From an uncultured Porphyromonadaceae bacterium (GTDB lineage: Bacteria > Bacteroidota > Bacteroidia > Bacteroidales > Muribaculaceae), in the NCBI GenBank assembly GCA_900550395.1, contig URSD01000008.1:9617-73616 (forward strand): a stretch of 64,000 bases of DNA, in the 5' to 3' direction. This document shows, one piece after another, positions 27,976-37,715 of this stretch. The notes beneath the pieces are model-generated. The model was given only the letters and a program-made list of their open reading frames with translations. It was not told the origin of the DNA and searched no databases. Within the stretch, counting starts at the first letter, position 1, and each line of letters begins with the position of its first letter. The position numbers and the translations under genes are program-made.

Positions 27976-29103
27976 TTATTCAATCGTTATGCGCAGCGGA
28001 TTGTCGAGGCGGGTGCGGAAGTCGGCGAGGGTCTGTTCCCATGCTTTCATGTCCGGCATGCCGCCTTTGCTCCACGCGCTGCCCCACCAGTAGGTGTAGT
28101 TTTCGCCGCGGGTATAGGGTGCGGGGGCGAGTATGTGGCCGATGGCATCGCCTGCCGGCTCGGCGGAAGGAGTATATTGGAATCCGGCGGCATCGGGAGC
28201 CACGACACCGCAGAAGATGACGCCGTTGCCGTTGGCGGCATTTTCGGTGGAGTCGGCGTATGCCATGAAGCCGTGTTCTGCATCGAGGGTGTAACCTTCG
28301 GGGTTCTGACGGTGAACCACGATGCCGGGAGCTATCTGTGCGCCTGCCGGCAGCTTGCCGTCGAAGCGCACGGTGGTGCGGTTGAGCCAGCTGCCGCGGT
28401 CGAGGGTTATGACGCGGTTTTCGGCTGTGGAGTCGCCGTAGCTCAGCTCTACGGAGAAACGCAGCGGGCCTGCATCAAGAATTTTGTGCTCCGTGAAGCA
28501 GTAGGGATAGACGATGCGTCCTGCCGAGTCGAGCAGGGCTGCGGTGCCTCCGCCGAGAGTGGGACCTACGGCGTAGACGTCCATGCCCTCGCCGTGGTCG
28601 ACGTGGAAGGATATGTGGTTCACGATGTCGTCGTGCATGCGTTTCTCAAGCACGGGAGTGGCGACGGATTTGGTCCAGATGTCGTAACCGAAGGCGCGCT
28701 CGCCCGAAGCCTGGAGCGCGGGGCCGTAGGCACGGTAGGCCGACCGGTCGTTCTCCCAGGCCATGTCGTCCTTGCGCTCGGGGAAAAGGCGTCCGTAGAC
28801 CAGGGTGTCGACCGGGGCCGGTGTGCCTTCCACGATGGTGTAGACGGCCGAGTCGCCGGCGGCAGCCGTGGCTGGGAATATGAGCAGGCTGTCGTGTGTG
28901 AGCTGATAGGGCACTTCCTCGTCGCCGAGCATCAGCTTTATCTCTTTGCCGTCGCGCAGCAGGGGCACGTCGGCCGCGGCAACTTCCACAATTTCGCCGT
29001 CGGCGGCTACGGACGAATCGTTATGGACGGTGATGGTATGGGGCCGTTCGGCGCATGAGGCGAGGGTCAGCACGGCGAGAGCGTTTATAAACAGAGTACG
29101 CAT
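27976..29103 (-). CDS. DUF4861-type lipoprotein
   Basis: 375 aa with a lipoprotein signal peptide (MRTLFINALAVLTLASCAER, lipobox LASC). The body (DDMAWENDRSAYRAYGPALQ, HGEGMDVYAVGPTLGGGTAA, DRGSWLNRTTVRFDG, TYWWGSAWSKGG) fits the DUF4861 family, common in PULs for uronic-acid polysaccharides; the enzymatic role is not established. I start at 29103, where the signal peptide begins. It is divergent from the heparinase-like gene, so both probably belong to the PUL. Confidence 0.75.
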   Translation of the reverse strand: MRTLFINALAVLTLASCAERPHTITVHNDSSVAADGEIVEVAAADVPLLRDGKEIKLMLGDEEVPYQLTHDSLLIFPATAAAGDSAVYTIVEGTPAPVDTLVYGRLFPERKDDMAWENDRSAYRAYGPALQASGERAFGYDIWTKSVATPVLEKRMHDDIVNHISFHVDHGEGMDVYAVGPTLGGGTAALLDSAGRIVYPYCFTEHKILDAGPLRFSVELSYGDSTAENRVITLDRGSWLNRTTVRFDGKLPAGAQIAPGIVVHRQNPEGYTLDAEHGFMAYADSTENAANGNGVIFCGVVAPDAAGFQYTPSAEPAGDAIGHILAPAPYTRGENYTYWWGSAWSKGGMPDMKAWEQTLADFRTRLDNPLRITIE

Positions 29104-29184
29104 AATCTGATTATTGAGGAAAATTAGGTAATTTTGGACGGTAAACCGAATTAACTGGTGCAAATTTAATCATAAAAACGCGAA

Positions 29185-31380
29185 ATGAAGGCCAAACTAC
29201 TCATTTTATCTATAATATGTGTGCTCATGGTGGCCATTCCGGCCGCCGCAGGCAAGAATATCAAGCATCCGTCGCTGCTCTTCACTCCCGAACGCGTGGC
29301 TGCGGCCAAGAAGGCTGCGGCATCCGACAGCGTGCGCGCTGCAGCCGTGCGCGGCATCATGAAGCGCGCCGACGCAGTTGTGGCTAAGCCCGACGTGATG
29401 AAGATGGAGTACCCCGCACTGGCCTGGCAGTGGACAGGCGGCCGCAAGTATGCCGACGCGCTGCGCTCAATGCTGCTGAAAGTGGCGGCTACTCCGAGCT
29501 GGGCCAATGCCGAGATGATGGCGCGCGACCCGCAGTGGCGCAGCGAGTTGCAGATGGCCCATCGCTCGTTTCAGTGCGCGCTGGCCTACGATGCGATATA
29601 CAACTATCTGAGCGCCGCCGACCGCGACACCATAGCCCGCGGACTGTGGCGTCTGGCCGGCGAGCCGCTGCTCGGCGACTGGCTGCTGGAGCCCTCGCGC
29701 ATCCACTCTCTCAACAGCATGGGTCACAACTGGTGGACGTCGTGCGTCGGCATGGGCGCCATACTCGCCATGGCTATCGGCAACGAAGTGCCGGAAGCCG
29801 CCACTGCCGCCGAGGCTGCCGTCGAGGCGCTGCCCGAGTGGTTTGCCTTTGCAGGCGACGCCATTCAGCAGAAGCCCCGCACATTCGACCGTGCGGGCGG
29901 CATGTACGAGAGCATCAACTATGCCAGCTTCGGCATCACCGAGGCGCTGCTGCTGCGCCTTGCGTGGCTCAACAGCCATCCCGGCGCCAAGCTTGAGGAC
30001 ATAGAGCAGATGCGTCTGCTGCCCGACTTCTTCGCCCATGTGTCGTACCCGCGCACAGGCATGCTGTACAGTATCAACTTCGGCGACAGCCACAAGAACG
30101 TCACCGGCGAGAGCAGCATGCTGCTGGCCTATGCGATGGGCGTCAAGGACCCCGTCACGCTATGGTACGCCGGGCAGATTGAGGCCGGTCAGCACCGCGA
30201 GGGCATGCCCCTGACCTTCCCGATGGGTCTGCTCTACACCCCCGACCTGAGCAACGCCCCCGCCGAGCCGGCTCTGCCGCTGAGCAAGCTGTGGAGCGAC
30301 TTCGGCTGGGCCACCATGCGCGACTCGTGGAAAAGGGATGCACGCATGCTCGCCGTGAAAAGCGGCGCCACCTGGAACCACTCGCACGCCGACGCCAACT
30401 CGCTGATACTCTTCGATAAAGGCGTGGATATAATAAAGGATGCCGGCAACTGCTCCTACGGCAAGCCCGAATACCGCAACTACTTCTTCCAGAGCGACGC
30501 CCACAACGTGGTGAAATTCAACGGCGAAGGTCAGCCGCGCTACCAGCAGTACCACGGCGCGTCGCTGCCCGGTTCGCTGCACAATCTGCTGGATGACGGC
30601 CACACACGCTACGTTATGGCCGACGGCACCGGTCCCATGTCGCACCTGCTGTCGCGCAATCAGCGCCACTATCTGTGGCTTGGCGACGTCATCCTCGTCA
30701 TAGACGACCTGCACAGCCACGAACCCGGCACCTGGGAATGGCTGTGGCATCCCAACGGCGATGTGCGCAAGCGCGGAGGCGACATAGAGATAACCAACGG
30801 CGAAGCCCGCGCCACTATACGTCCGCTGTATCCGCAGACGCTGGCTCCCAGCAATTTCGTACACGACTATCCCGAGATGCTGTACTGGGAGATAAAGACC
30901 GCCCCCACCGAGGACCTCAAAGGCACCGAGGAGTACTGGAGCCTGCACCTGCCGGGCACCACCGACCGCGTCAAAGGCGTCACCGCCATCATCCTCGGCG
31001 ACCCCAAGGCCGTGAACATCACCCGCCGCGAGGGCAAGGACTGGATAGGCCTGCGCATAGAGCAGGGCGGCAAGGCCACCGATGTGTACATCAATCAGCT
31101 GGCCGACGGGCGTCTGATGCACCTCAACTCCTGGATTGAGGCCGACGGCTGGTCGACCGACGCCTATATGCTCGTCGCAGCTGACGGCGGCCGCGACCTC
31201 GGAATAATCCACGGCAGTTCGCTGCGACGCGAGGGTAAGCCAGTATTCTCGTCGCTCGCCAAGCTTAACGTGCTGGCCCGCGAGGTGGGCACATCCCGGC
31301 AAAGCGTCGAAGTCTGCGGCCAACCGCGCATGCGCTTCACCCTCGGCGGCAAGAAATATGACATCTCAGATGGTAAATGA
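29185..31380 (+). CDS. Heparinase II/III-family polysaccharide lyase
   Basis: 731 aa with a signal peptide (cleavage near PAAAG). An alpha/alpha toroid (about 30-370; SLNSMGHNWWTSCVGMG, DRAGGMYESINYASFG) is followed by the beta-sandwich with the family motif NHSHADANSLILFDKG (about 395-410). Such enzymes break uronic-acid glycosidic bonds by beta-elimination, giving unsaturated products. That pairs with the GH88 two genes on. Substrate (heparan, hyaluronan, alginate or other) is undetermined. Confidence 0.82.
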   Translation: MKAKLLILSIICVLMVAIPAAAGKNIKHPSLLFTPERVAAAKKAAASDSVRAAAVRGIMKRADAVVAKPDVMKMEYPALAWQWTGGRKYADALRSMLLKVAATPSWANAEMMARDPQWRSELQMAHRSFQCALAYDAIYNYLSAADRDTIARGLWRLAGEPLLGDWLLEPSRIHSLNSMGHNWWTSCVGMGAILAMAIGNEVPEAATAAEAAVEALPEWFAFAGDAIQQKPRTFDRAGGMYESINYASFGITEALLLRLAWLNSHPGAKLEDIEQMRLLPDFFAHVSYPRTGMLYSINFGDSHKNVTGESSMLLAYAMGVKDPVTLWYAGQIEAGQHREGMPLTFPMGLLYTPDLSNAPAEPALPLSKLWSDFGWATMRDSWKRDARMLAVKSGATWNHSHADANSLILFDKGVDIIKDAGNCSYGKPEYRNYFFQSDAHNVVKFNGEGQPRYQQYHGASLPGSLHNLLDDGHTRYVMADGTGPMSHLLSRNQRHYLWLGDVILVIDDLHSHEPGTWEWLWHPNGDVRKRGGDIEITNGEARATIRPLYPQTLAPSNFVHDYPEMLYWEIKTAPTEDLKGTEEYWSLHLPGTTDRVKGVTAIILGDPKAVNITRREGKDWIGLRIEQGGKATDVYINQLADGRLMHLNSWIEADGWSTDAYMLVAADGGRDLGIIHGSSLRREGKPVFSSLAKLNVLAREVGTSRQSVEVCGQPRMRFTLGGKKYDISDGK

Positions 31381-31411
31381 TAGTTTTAGGTATTAGAGTG
31401 TAATAGACCGG

Positions 31412-31445
31412 TTGCGTCGGATGTGAATCCGGCGCAATTCTTTTA
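31412..31445 (+). terminator. Hairpin between the lyase and GH97 genes
   Basis: TTGCGTCGGAT and ATCCGGCGCAA form an 11-bp stem with GU pairs and a GTGA loop, followed by TTCTTTTAT. A full or partial terminator in the 125-bp gap. Confidence 0.65.
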
Positions 31446-31505
31446 TAAAAACATTAGGTAATATGCGCCGTTCAGCCGTATTCAAGATAAAAGAACTGAA
31501 AAAGC

Positions 31506-33356
31506 ATGAATCTACTGGCATTATCAGCGCTGACGGCGTTGTCGCTCGTATCGCCCGACGGCTCGCAGCGCATCGACATACGGCATGCGGTGGACCCCGA
31601 CTCGGTGGCTGCGGTGAGCTACGACGTTTCGTTCCGCGGCCGCCCCGTCGTCACGGGCGGCAGAATGGGACTCGACCTCGACAACCGGTCGTGGGAGATG
31701 GCGCTGGCGCTGGGCAAGCGTAGCCTCGCCCAGCCCGAACGCTGGATGGACCTTATGCGTCTCGACAGCGTCACTTATCAGCAGGCCGACACCACGTGGC
31801 ATCCCCTCTACGGAGAGCGCTCCACGGTGCGCGACCGCTGGAACGGCGGCACACTGCACCTCTCGCGCCACGACGCCTCGAAGTACCGCCTCGACATAGA
31901 AGTACGAGCCTACGATGAAGGCGTGGCCTTCCGCTACTTCTTTCCGGAGCATCCTGCTGCCGTGTTCCATAAAGTCACCGACGACCTCACCACCTACCGC
32001 CTGCCCGAGGGCACGATGCTCTGGGCCGAGGAGTGGGCGCAGGCACCCTTCATGCGTGTGAGTCCCGACTCGCTCACGCACCCCGTGGAGCGCGCACTGA
32101 CGATTGAATACCCCGGCGGCTACTGGGGCGCGCTGACCGACGCCGACGTCGACGACTGGTGCCTCACGCGCTTCGACTCGCGCGGCGACGGCACACTCGG
32201 CTCCGTGATGTATTCGCCGGTCGACATCGTCACCTATTACGCCACTCCGTGGAAAGTGATAATGGCGGCCGACACGCCCGGACAGCTGCTTGAGCACAAC
32301 GATATCGTCCTCAACCTCAACCCGGCCTGCCGGATAGCCGACGCGGAAGAGTGGGTGAAGCCAGGCACCATCATGCGCGAGACCACTATCAGCACCGAGG
32401 GAGCTATCCGCACTCTTGATTTCTGCGCCGAACACAACATACCCTACATGCTCTTCGACTGGCTGTGGTATCTGCCCTGCACCAGCCACGACGGCGACGC
32501 CACCAAGGTGGTGGACAAGCTCGACATGCCCCGCGTGGTGGAGTACGCCCGCGAGCGCGGCATAGGCATATGGCTCTACGTCAACCAGCATGCGCTGATG
32601 AAGCAGCAGCGCGAACTGTTCCCGCTACTGCACGAGTGGGGCATAGTCGGCATCAAAAGCGGTTTCGTGCAGTACGCCTCGCACCGCTGGGCCACATGGC
32701 TGCACGACATGGTGCGCTATGCCGCCGAGAACAGGCTGATGATGAACATACACGACGAGTTCCGTCCCTCAGGCTTCTCGCGCACATATCCCAACCTGCT
32801 CACCCAGGAGGGCATACACGGCAACGAGGAGTGGCCCGACGCCACCCACAACGTGACGCTGCCCTTCACGCGCATGATCAACGGCGCCGCCGACTACACG
32901 ATATGCTACTTCGACAAGCGCCTGCGCAACACGCATGCCCACCAGCTGGCCGCCAGCGTGGTATTCTACTCGCCGTTGCAGACCATACTCTGGTACGACA
33001 CCCCCGCGCGCTACCACGGAGAGCCTGAAATAGAATGGTTCGAACGGCTGCGCACCGTGTGGGACGACTCGCGCGTGCTGTCCGGCTACCCGGGCGAGCA
33101 CGTGGTGATGGCACGCCGCAGCGGCGACGACTGGTGGCTCGGAGCCATGACCAACAACGACGCCCGCGACCTCAGCGTCGACTTCAGTTTCCTGGAGCCG
33201 GGCGCCACCTACACCGCCCGCGTGTTTACGGATGACCCTGCCGTCGACACCGCGACCCACGTACGCTGCGCCACACAGAAAATTACTTCCGACACAAAAA
33301 TGTCGCTCAATCTCCAGCCTCGCGGAGGAGCTGCCATGATAATCACAAAAGATTGA
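31506..33356 (+). CDS. Glycoside hydrolase family 97
   Basis: 616 aa; GH97 includes alpha-glucosidases (SusB) and alpha-galactosidases. Seen are a hydrophobic N-terminus (MNLLALSALTALSLVS, short and without a basic n-region), the N-terminal beta-sandwich, then the barrel: MLFDWLWYLPC, GIKSGFVQYASHRW, MNIHDEFRPSGFSRTYPN and EGIHGNEEW. The Glu of HDE and GNE match inverting GH97 positions, while the Asp nucleophile of retaining members (GVKVDF) is replaced in GIKSGF. An inverting, SusB-like mechanism is therefore likely. GH88 starts 1 bp after the stop. Confidence 0.85.
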   Translation: MNLLALSALTALSLVSPDGSQRIDIRHAVDPDSVAAVSYDVSFRGRPVVTGGRMGLDLDNRSWEMALALGKRSLAQPERWMDLMRLDSVTYQQADTTWHPLYGERSTVRDRWNGGTLHLSRHDASKYRLDIEVRAYDEGVAFRYFFPEHPAAVFHKVTDDLTTYRLPEGTMLWAEEWAQAPFMRVSPDSLTHPVERALTIEYPGGYWGALTDADVDDWCLTRFDSRGDGTLGSVMYSPVDIVTYYATPWKVIMAADTPGQLLEHNDIVLNLNPACRIADAEEWVKPGTIMRETTISTEGAIRTLDFCAEHNIPYMLFDWLWYLPCTSHDGDATKVVDKLDMPRVVEYARERGIGIWLYVNQHALMKQQRELFPLLHEWGIVGIKSGFVQYASHRWATWLHDMVRYAAENRLMMNIHDEFRPSGFSRTYPNLLTQEGIHGNEEWPDATHNVTLPFTRMINGAADYTICYFDKRLRNTHAHQLAASVVFYSPLQTILWYDTPARYHGEPEIEWFERLRTVWDDSRVLSGYPGEHVVMARRSGDDWWLGAMTNNDARDLSVDFSFLEPGATYTARVFTDDPAVDTATHVRCATQKITSDTKMSLNLQPRGGAAMIITKD

Positions 33357-33357
33357 T

Positions 33358-34578
33358 ATGAAACGTTTTGAGATATTAGCCCTTGCTTTTATATCCCTCG
33401 TGTCGGGCGCATGTTCAAGCGCCGGAACCGCCGAGCGCGTCAACGCCGATGCCGACCTTGCCTACTGCAACGAGAAAGTGCATGCCGCCCTCAGTCATCT
33501 GCCGGCCGACACCACCGTGATGCCGCGCAATATCGAGGGCACGGCGCACACGTGGGCGTGCCGTCCCGTGTGCGCCCAGGAGTGGTGCAGCGGCTTCTGG
33601 CCCGGCGTGCTGTGGTACGCCTACGAGTACAGCAAGGACCCGGAGGTGCGTGCCGCCGCCGAAAAGGCTACCGTCAGCCTTGCGCCGATTCTGTCGCAGC
33701 CGGTGTTCGACCACGACCTCGGCTTCCTGATATATTGCAGCTACGGCAACGCCTACCGCCTGACCGGCGACGATGCCTACCGCAGTGCCATAGTCAGCGC
33801 CGCCGACTCGCTCGCCACACTCTTCAATCCCACCGCCGGAACCCTGCTGGCATGGCCGCGCCACGTGGCCGACTATGGAGGCCACAACACCATCATGGAC
33901 ACCATGATGAACCTCGAGATGCTCTTTTTCGCTGCCAAGCATGGAGGTAACCCCTACTGCTACGACATAGCCGTGCGCCATGCCGAGACTACCATGAAGC
34001 ATCACTTCCGGCCCGACGGCAGCTGCTATCATGTGGCTGTCTACGACCTTGACGACGGCCACTTCATGCGCGGCTGCACCCACCAGGGCTACGCCGACAG
34101 CTCGATGTGGGCCCGCGGACAGGCCTGGGCCATTTACGGCTACACGGTTGTCTACCGCGAGACGCGCGACCGTCGCTTCCTCGACTTCGCTTGCAAGGTG
34201 GCCGATGTGTATCTCGACCGGCTTCCGGAGGACGGTGTGCCTGTGTGGGACTTCGACGACCCACGCGGACTCGATGCGCCGCGCGATGCATCCGCAGCAT
34301 GCGTGGTGGCCTCGGCGCTGCTTGAGCTCGAGGGCTACGCCGACGCCGTTCATGCCAAGCGCTACCACGACGCGTCGCGCCACATGCTTGCAAGCCTCGC
34401 ATCCGACAGCTACCGCAGCGGCGACACCAACGACGCTTTCCTGCTGCACAGTACCGGCCACCATCCGGCCGGAAGCGAGATCGACGCGTCCATCGTGTAC
34501 GCCGACTACTACTACATCGAGGCGCTCAACCGCCTGCGCCAGGCTGAGAAGAACGGCAAGTACATAGCCCAGCGTTAA
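33358..34578 (+). CDS. Unsaturated glucuronyl hydrolase (GH88)
   Basis: 406-aa lipoprotein (SLVSGACSS lipobox) of the GH88/GH105 alpha6-toroid class. Conserved: WCSGFWPGVLWYAYEY, FDHDLGFLIYCSYGNAYRLT (Asp), GHNTIMDTMMNLEMLFFAAK (catalytic Asp), HQGYADSSMWARGQAWAIYG. GH88 hydrates the vinyl ether of the unsaturated uronic acid left by polysaccharide lyases, matching the lyase genes on both sides. It is coupled to GH97 (1-bp gap). Confidence 0.9.
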   Translation: MKRFEILALAFISLVSGACSSAGTAERVNADADLAYCNEKVHAALSHLPADTTVMPRNIEGTAHTWACRPVCAQEWCSGFWPGVLWYAYEYSKDPEVRAAAEKATVSLAPILSQPVFDHDLGFLIYCSYGNAYRLTGDDAYRSAIVSAADSLATLFNPTAGTLLAWPRHVADYGGHNTIMDTMMNLEMLFFAAKHGGNPYCYDIAVRHAETTMKHHFRPDGSCYHVAVYDLDDGHFMRGCTHQGYADSSMWARGQAWAIYGYTVVYRETRDRRFLDFACKVADVYLDRLPEDGVPVWDFDDPRGLDAPRDASAACVVASALLELEGYADAVHAKRYHDASRHMLASLASDSYRSGDTNDAFLLHSTGHHPAGSEIDASIVYADYYYIEALNRLRQAEKNGKYIAQR

Positions 34579-34588
34579 CGTTGTTAAA

Positions 34589-34608
34589 AATGTGTTTTAC
34601 AACACATT
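34589..34608 (+). terminator. Weak hairpin after GH88
   Basis: AATGTGTT and AACACATT form an 8-bp stem with a TTAC loop; the T-rich run comes about 15 nt later, so termination would be inefficient. Confidence 0.4.
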
Positions 34609-34687
34609 GGGCTAATTTTGGTCTTTTTTTCTGAATTTTATTCAAGAATTATTTTATAATTTTGCGCGAAAAACGCAAAAAGACCGC

Positions 34688-37504
34688 TTGAACAGATTGT
34701 TGACATATATTATGTGCCTGCTTTCGGTGCTGCTTATGACAGTTTTCGGGGCAGGTGCGGCCATACCTGACGGTAAGTTCCGCAGCGTCACCGTATCGAG
34801 TCAGCTGCTCGACATGACCGTGAGCTCTGTGTTCCGTGACAGCACGGGCTATGTGTGGCTCGGCAACGGCCTGGGCGTCGACCGTTTCGACGGCGTGCGC
34901 GTGTGCCATTATCCCATCCGCGGCACCGACGCCAAGGACAGGCGCGTCAACGCGCTCGCGCAGATGCCCGGAGGTGACATCTATGCCGGCAACGGCGACG
35001 GTCTCTGGCGGCTTGCGGCCGGGAGCGACGAGTTCGAGCGCGTAGGCGGAGACTCCGGACGTGCGGTCCAGATGGTCAACGCCCTGCATCCCGCACCGGA
35101 CGGCAAGAGCCTTCTCGTAGGCACGACCAACGGGCTGTATCGTTTTGTGCCGGGTACACCGGGTCCCGTACATATGCCGCTTGTAGACTCCCGTATAGCG
35201 GCCGCGTCGAACCGCGTGGCCGACATCGCAATGATGGGCGACACGATCTTCCTTGCAACCGGCGCCGGCGTGGTGATTCTCAACGACAGCACATCCATTC
35301 TTTACGACTATCCCGTGCCCGTCAACAGCGTGGCCGTGGCCTCCGGGCGGCTTTATCTCGGTACCAGCGACAACGGCCTTGTCACCTTCGACATCCGCAC
35401 CGGCGAGATGAAGCCGTTTGCCGGCATGGACAGTAATGTAATCACCGACGTGGCCTGTGGTCCGGACGGCATTGTGTACGTGGCGACCGACGGCGCCGGC
35501 GTAGCGGCTATCGACCCCTCGGCCGACAGTATAGCCGCGCGTTATACCCATACGCCGGGCCGAGAAGGTTCGCTGGCAAGCAACGCCGTGTATGCCGTGT
35601 GCCCTGACAGCCACGGGCTGCTGTGGGTGGGATACTACCAGCTCGGCGCCTCGCACACGCTCTACTCGGCCGACGTGTTCTCCACCTATGCCGCAGGCGG
35701 ATTCAACACTGCCGGGCGTGCGGTGCGCGTGGTTTTGCGTCGCGGGCCTTATACGCTGCTCGGCACACGCGACGGCGTCTTCATTATCGACGTCAGCGGC
35801 GGTGACGATGCCGGCGCTGTCGTGACACATATATGCCAGCCGCGTCTGCGCAGCAATATGATAATATCGGCGGCGTGGTACGACGGTCGCTTTGTGGTAG
35901 GCACTTACGGCGGGGGCGCCCACGTCATTGACCCGCGCGACGGCTCCGTCGCCGACCTGTCGGTGTCGGGCCACGACTATCCTTTCCGCCGCGGCCATGT
36001 GTTCAGCCTCACGCCGCATCCCGACGGCAGCCTGTGGTGCGGGACGTCGGCCGGCCTCGTGCGCCTGATGCCTGACGGCGGCGAACGGCGCTGGACCTAC
36101 GAGAACAGCCAGTTGCCTCAGGGGAATGTCTACGATGTATTCTTCGACAGCAAGGGCAACGGATGGATATGCACCGAGAACGGTCTCGCCGTCTACGATC
36201 CCGCCCGCGGCACCGTCAGCAGCAGCCTCTTCCCGAAAGGGTTCTTCAACAGCCGCAAGTTCAAGGAGGTGTATCAGGATTCCCGCGGGCGCCTCTACTT
36301 CCTGCCCGAGCATGGACGCATCTACACCAGCAACATGGCAATGACCGAATTCGGCACGCTCGACATGCCCGGCGGCGACGAGATAGAGCCGCGTGCCCTC
36401 ATCGAGGATAACGACGGCTGCATGTGGTTGGCTACGTCGAACGGCATCTTCAGCCGCGAGGCGGGTTCGGCCGACTGGGTGGAGTTCGGAAGCACCGACG
36501 GCGTAGCGTCGCCGCTGTTCATCAACTGCACACCTGTGGCCGACGCCGACGGACGCCTGTGGTTCGGCAATTCCTACGGCCTGCTTACTGTGCGCCCTCA
36601 CGAGGCCGGCCACAACATGCACCACAGTTCGTTCAGCCTCAGCCTGAGCGATGTGCTCGTAAACGGCAAGAGCATACGCTCGGCGGGGTACGCAGCCGCC
36701 ACTGCCGACGGCGTGTGCCGTGTCAGCCTTCCGCGCCATGCCGGAAGCATCACGCTGCAGCTGACGCCGCTGAACTTCGCCGACCCCATGAACCTGCATT
36801 ATCAGTATCGCCTTGACGGCGGCGAATGGTGCGACCTTGAGCGCGATTTCGACCTGTCGTTCTACGACCTCAGCGGAGGCACCCACCGCCTTCAGCTCCG
36901 CCAGGCCGGCCGCGACGACACGGAGACGCTGATAGAACTGCATGTGCCGTATCCGACATGGCTGTGGGTATGCCTCGGCCTCGGGCTGTTGGCCGTGCTG
37001 TCGTTCGCTGCGAGCTATATGCTGCACGTTCGCCGCAAGCGCGAAGCGGTTGCGGCGAAGAGGCCGCCGCTGGCTGCGGCTGAGGCCGCCGCCGACGACG
37101 AGGACGACACCCCCGAGGAGGCGAAGCGCAAATACCGCACATACAATATGAACGAGGCCGAGGGCCGCGAAATCTCGGCGCGGCTCGATAGCATAATGAC
37201 CGAGAAGAAACCCTACACCGACCCCGAGCTGCATCTGGCCGACCTGGCCGAGCTGGCCGGCGTGTCGGGCCACAGGCTTTCGTTCTATTTCAGCCAGTAT
37301 CTCCACGTAAGCTTCTACGACTACGTGAACCGCCGCCGTGTCGACGAGTTCAAGCGTCTGGCCGCTTTGCCGGATGCCGGACGCTACACTCTCTCGGCTC
37401 TTTCGGCCAAGGCCGGATTTAGCAGCCGCACCACCTTCTTCCGTTACTTCAAAAAGGCAGAGGGTATCACGCCGGCCGAGTTCATGGAGCGCCTCGGGCG
37501 GTAG
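34688..37504 (+). CDS. Propeller / Y_Y_Y sensor with AraC output, lacking a kinase (PUL regulator)
   Basis: 938 aa. Periplasmic seven-to-fourteen-blade propeller repeats (DSTGYVWLGNGLGVDRFDGV, SHGLLWVGYYQLGAS, NDGCMWLATSNGIFSREAG), a Y_Y_Y domain (LHYQYRLDGGEWCDLERDF), one membrane helix (about 757-780), an acidic linker and a C-terminal AraC HTH (ELHLADLAELAGVSGHRLSF, LSALSAKAGFSSRTTFFRYF). As with the regulator at 11074-13254, no kinase or receiver is present. The frame opens with TTG (34688), which supplies the basic signal-peptide start NRLL; an ATG at 34712 is the alternative. A TAATTTTG at 34657-34664 is a likely -7 element. Probably the sensor of this PUL. Confidence 0.85.
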   Translation: MNRLLTYIMCLLSVLLMTVFGAGAAIPDGKFRSVTVSSQLLDMTVSSVFRDSTGYVWLGNGLGVDRFDGVRVCHYPIRGTDAKDRRVNALAQMPGGDIYAGNGDGLWRLAAGSDEFERVGGDSGRAVQMVNALHPAPDGKSLLVGTTNGLYRFVPGTPGPVHMPLVDSRIAAASNRVADIAMMGDTIFLATGAGVVILNDSTSILYDYPVPVNSVAVASGRLYLGTSDNGLVTFDIRTGEMKPFAGMDSNVITDVACGPDGIVYVATDGAGVAAIDPSADSIAARYTHTPGREGSLASNAVYAVCPDSHGLLWVGYYQLGASHTLYSADVFSTYAAGGFNTAGRAVRVVLRRGPYTLLGTRDGVFIIDVSGGDDAGAVVTHICQPRLRSNMIISAAWYDGRFVVGTYGGGAHVIDPRDGSVADLSVSGHDYPFRRGHVFSLTPHPDGSLWCGTSAGLVRLMPDGGERRWTYENSQLPQGNVYDVFFDSKGNGWICTENGLAVYDPARGTVSSSLFPKGFFNSRKFKEVYQDSRGRLYFLPEHGRIYTSNMAMTEFGTLDMPGGDEIEPRALIEDNDGCMWLATSNGIFSREAGSADWVEFGSTDGVASPLFINCTPVADADGRLWFGNSYGLLTVRPHEAGHNMHHSSFSLSLSDVLVNGKSIRSAGYAAATADGVCRVSLPRHAGSITLQLTPLNFADPMNLHYQYRLDGGEWCDLERDFDLSFYDLSGGTHRLQLRQAGRDDTETLIELHVPYPTWLWVCLGLGLLAVLSFAASYMLHVRRKREAVAAKRPPLAAAEAAADDEDDTPEEAKRKYRTYNMNEAEGREISARLDSIMTEKKPYTDPELHLADLAELAGVSGHRLSFYFSQYLHVSFYDYVNRRRVDEFKRLAALPDAGRYTLSALSAKAGFSSRTTFFRYFKKAEGITPAEFMERLGR

Positions 37505-37542
37505 CGCGCACCGCGTGCCGACGGGGCGGTTTTGTTAGTCCG

Positions 37543-37586
37543 GAGTTTCAAAAAATTGAGTGGAACGTGAGTTTCAAAAAATTAAG
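37543..37586 (+). repeat. Direct repeat, 18 bp, 26-bp period
   Basis: GAGTTTCAAAAAATTGAG (37543-37560) recurs as GAGTTTCAAAAAATTAAG (37569-37586), one mismatch. Located between the regulator and the sigma-factor gene; it could be a regulator site or slippage product. Confidence 0.6.
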
Positions 37587-37610
37587 CAGCTGATGTTCAG
37601 CTGCTTTTGT
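37586..37610 (+). terminator. Terminator after the PUL regulator
   Basis: GCAGCTG-ATGTT-CAGCTGC followed by TTTTGTG. Confidence 0.75.
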
Positions 37611-37681
37611 GTTTCATATTCCAATAAATTGATTAGCATGTATCTGACCTTGATTTTGTTGCAAAGGGGCGAATCTTGAAA

Positions 37682-37689
37682 TAATTTTG
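37682..37689 (+). promoter_or_regulatory. -7 element of the ECF sigma gene
   Basis: TAATTTTG lies 26 bp before the ATG; a GTTG/TTTG-like box sits 20-23 bp upstream. Confidence 0.5.
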
Positions 37690-37715
37690 CATCGGAAACA
37701 ATAGCCACTAATGCC

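Noticed and set aside
34649..37306. 885-codon minus-strand open frame
   Set aside because: Antisense shadow of the propeller-AraC regulator, which has clear domains in its own frame.
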